Positions 63,596-64,000 of a stretch of DNA of 64,000 bases are shown one piece after another. The notes below the pieces were generated by a model. That model made no database searches. It was not told the origin of the DNA and was given only the letters and a program-made list of their open reading frames with translations. The first letter of the stretch is position 1; each line of letters begins with the position of its first letter. Source of the DNA: Ahaetulla prasina. Lineage: Eukaryota; Chordata; Lepidosauria; Squamata; Colubridae. The stretch is from assembly GCF_028640845.1 (NCBI RefSeq), contig NC_080540.1, positions 164,071,252 to 164,135,251 on the forward strand, read 5' to 3'. A program made the position numbers and the translations under genes.

Positions 63596-64000
63596 TCCAG
63601 TTCTAAAGCATTATTACCCTCAAGACATCAGCTGGTTATAGTGGTAACTTTGCACCCTTTGCTCAATCCTAAATTTGCCTGTCCTCTGTTTCCCATGGCA
63701 CCCTTTTCTGCAAACTGGTCTGAGGCAATCAAACAGTCCAGGGCCCCCCTGGAGATTCCCTTCATTTTCCAGAGCAGGTTATTAATCTTGAGATAACACT
63801 CTGATGGAACAAATCAGTTTAGGGATCAATGTAACCTGCTTGCTGTGGCATAAAGATGCCTTAGTAAAAAAAAAATTATCATTTCCAGGTTGAACCTCTC
63901 CTAACGCCATCACTCTGCTAAACAAATAATTCCCTCAACACTGTCAAACTATTTACTAAATCTGCACTATTAATCTTCTCATTGTTCCCATCACCCATCT
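63596..64000. other. No recognised feature
   Basis: Unique-looking sequence to the window end. Confidence 0.4.

Overview
The window is vertebrate nuclear DNA from a squamate reptile, most likely a snake. Evidence: a spliced vertebrate gene with GT-AG introns; an RTE-BovB fragment and tRNA-derived SINEs ending in a BovB-like tail; CR1 3' ends beside pentanucleotide runs; L2-type LINE 3' ends with (AAAT)n tails; and long ATCT/GATA, AAAT and GGTT arrays. There is nothing prokaryotic, no operon and no CRISPR array.

The only protein-coding gene I can reconstruct is a four-coding-exon SDR9C-family retinol/3-hydroxysteroid dehydrogenase (RDH16-like) on the + strand. Coding exons are exon 1 (two near-identical copies, 39017-39329 and 42350-42662), exon 2 (47031-47289), exon 3 (55822-55985) and exon 4 (57883-58100). 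With one exon 1 they encode an intact 317-residue enzyme with a membrane anchor, TGxxxGxG and NNAG motifs and an N-S-Y-K catalytic tetrad. A splice acceptor upstream of the ATG implies a 5' noncoding exon; 32.87-32.97 kb is a weak candidate.

Region by region. 0-1.35 kb: CR1 and Penelope-like remnants. 1.77-7.36 kb: an L1 whose 5' UTR was invaded by L2 ends and whose ORF1 was invaded by a second L1 3' end, followed by a local tandem duplication. 7.4-9.8 kb: BovB and two inverted retroviral-type LTRs. 9.97-23.30 kb: one Gypsy (Ty3-type) insertion on the - strand, proven by a shared GTTAC target duplication and by the L2 it interrupts; its body holds a duplicated pol segment and a second copy of the neighbouring L1. 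23.3-35.2 kb: L2, CR1, MITEs, SINEs. 35.2-38.8 kb: GATA-type array and a long L2. 38.8-44.8 kb: tandem duplication carrying exon 1. 44.8-58.1 kb: introns filled with SINEs, MITEs, L2 and microsatellites. 58.1-64 kb: downstream DNA with an unrecognised coiled-coil ORF and more repeats.

The strongest signals are the exon-1 duplication, the 13.3-kb compound Gypsy/L1/L2 structure (real rearrangement or assembly error; homopolymers are consistently shorter in one copy), and a set of short hAT-type MITEs whose 8-bp target duplications can be read directly, including a 135-bp almost perfect palindrome. I found no convincing new biological system beyond these structures.
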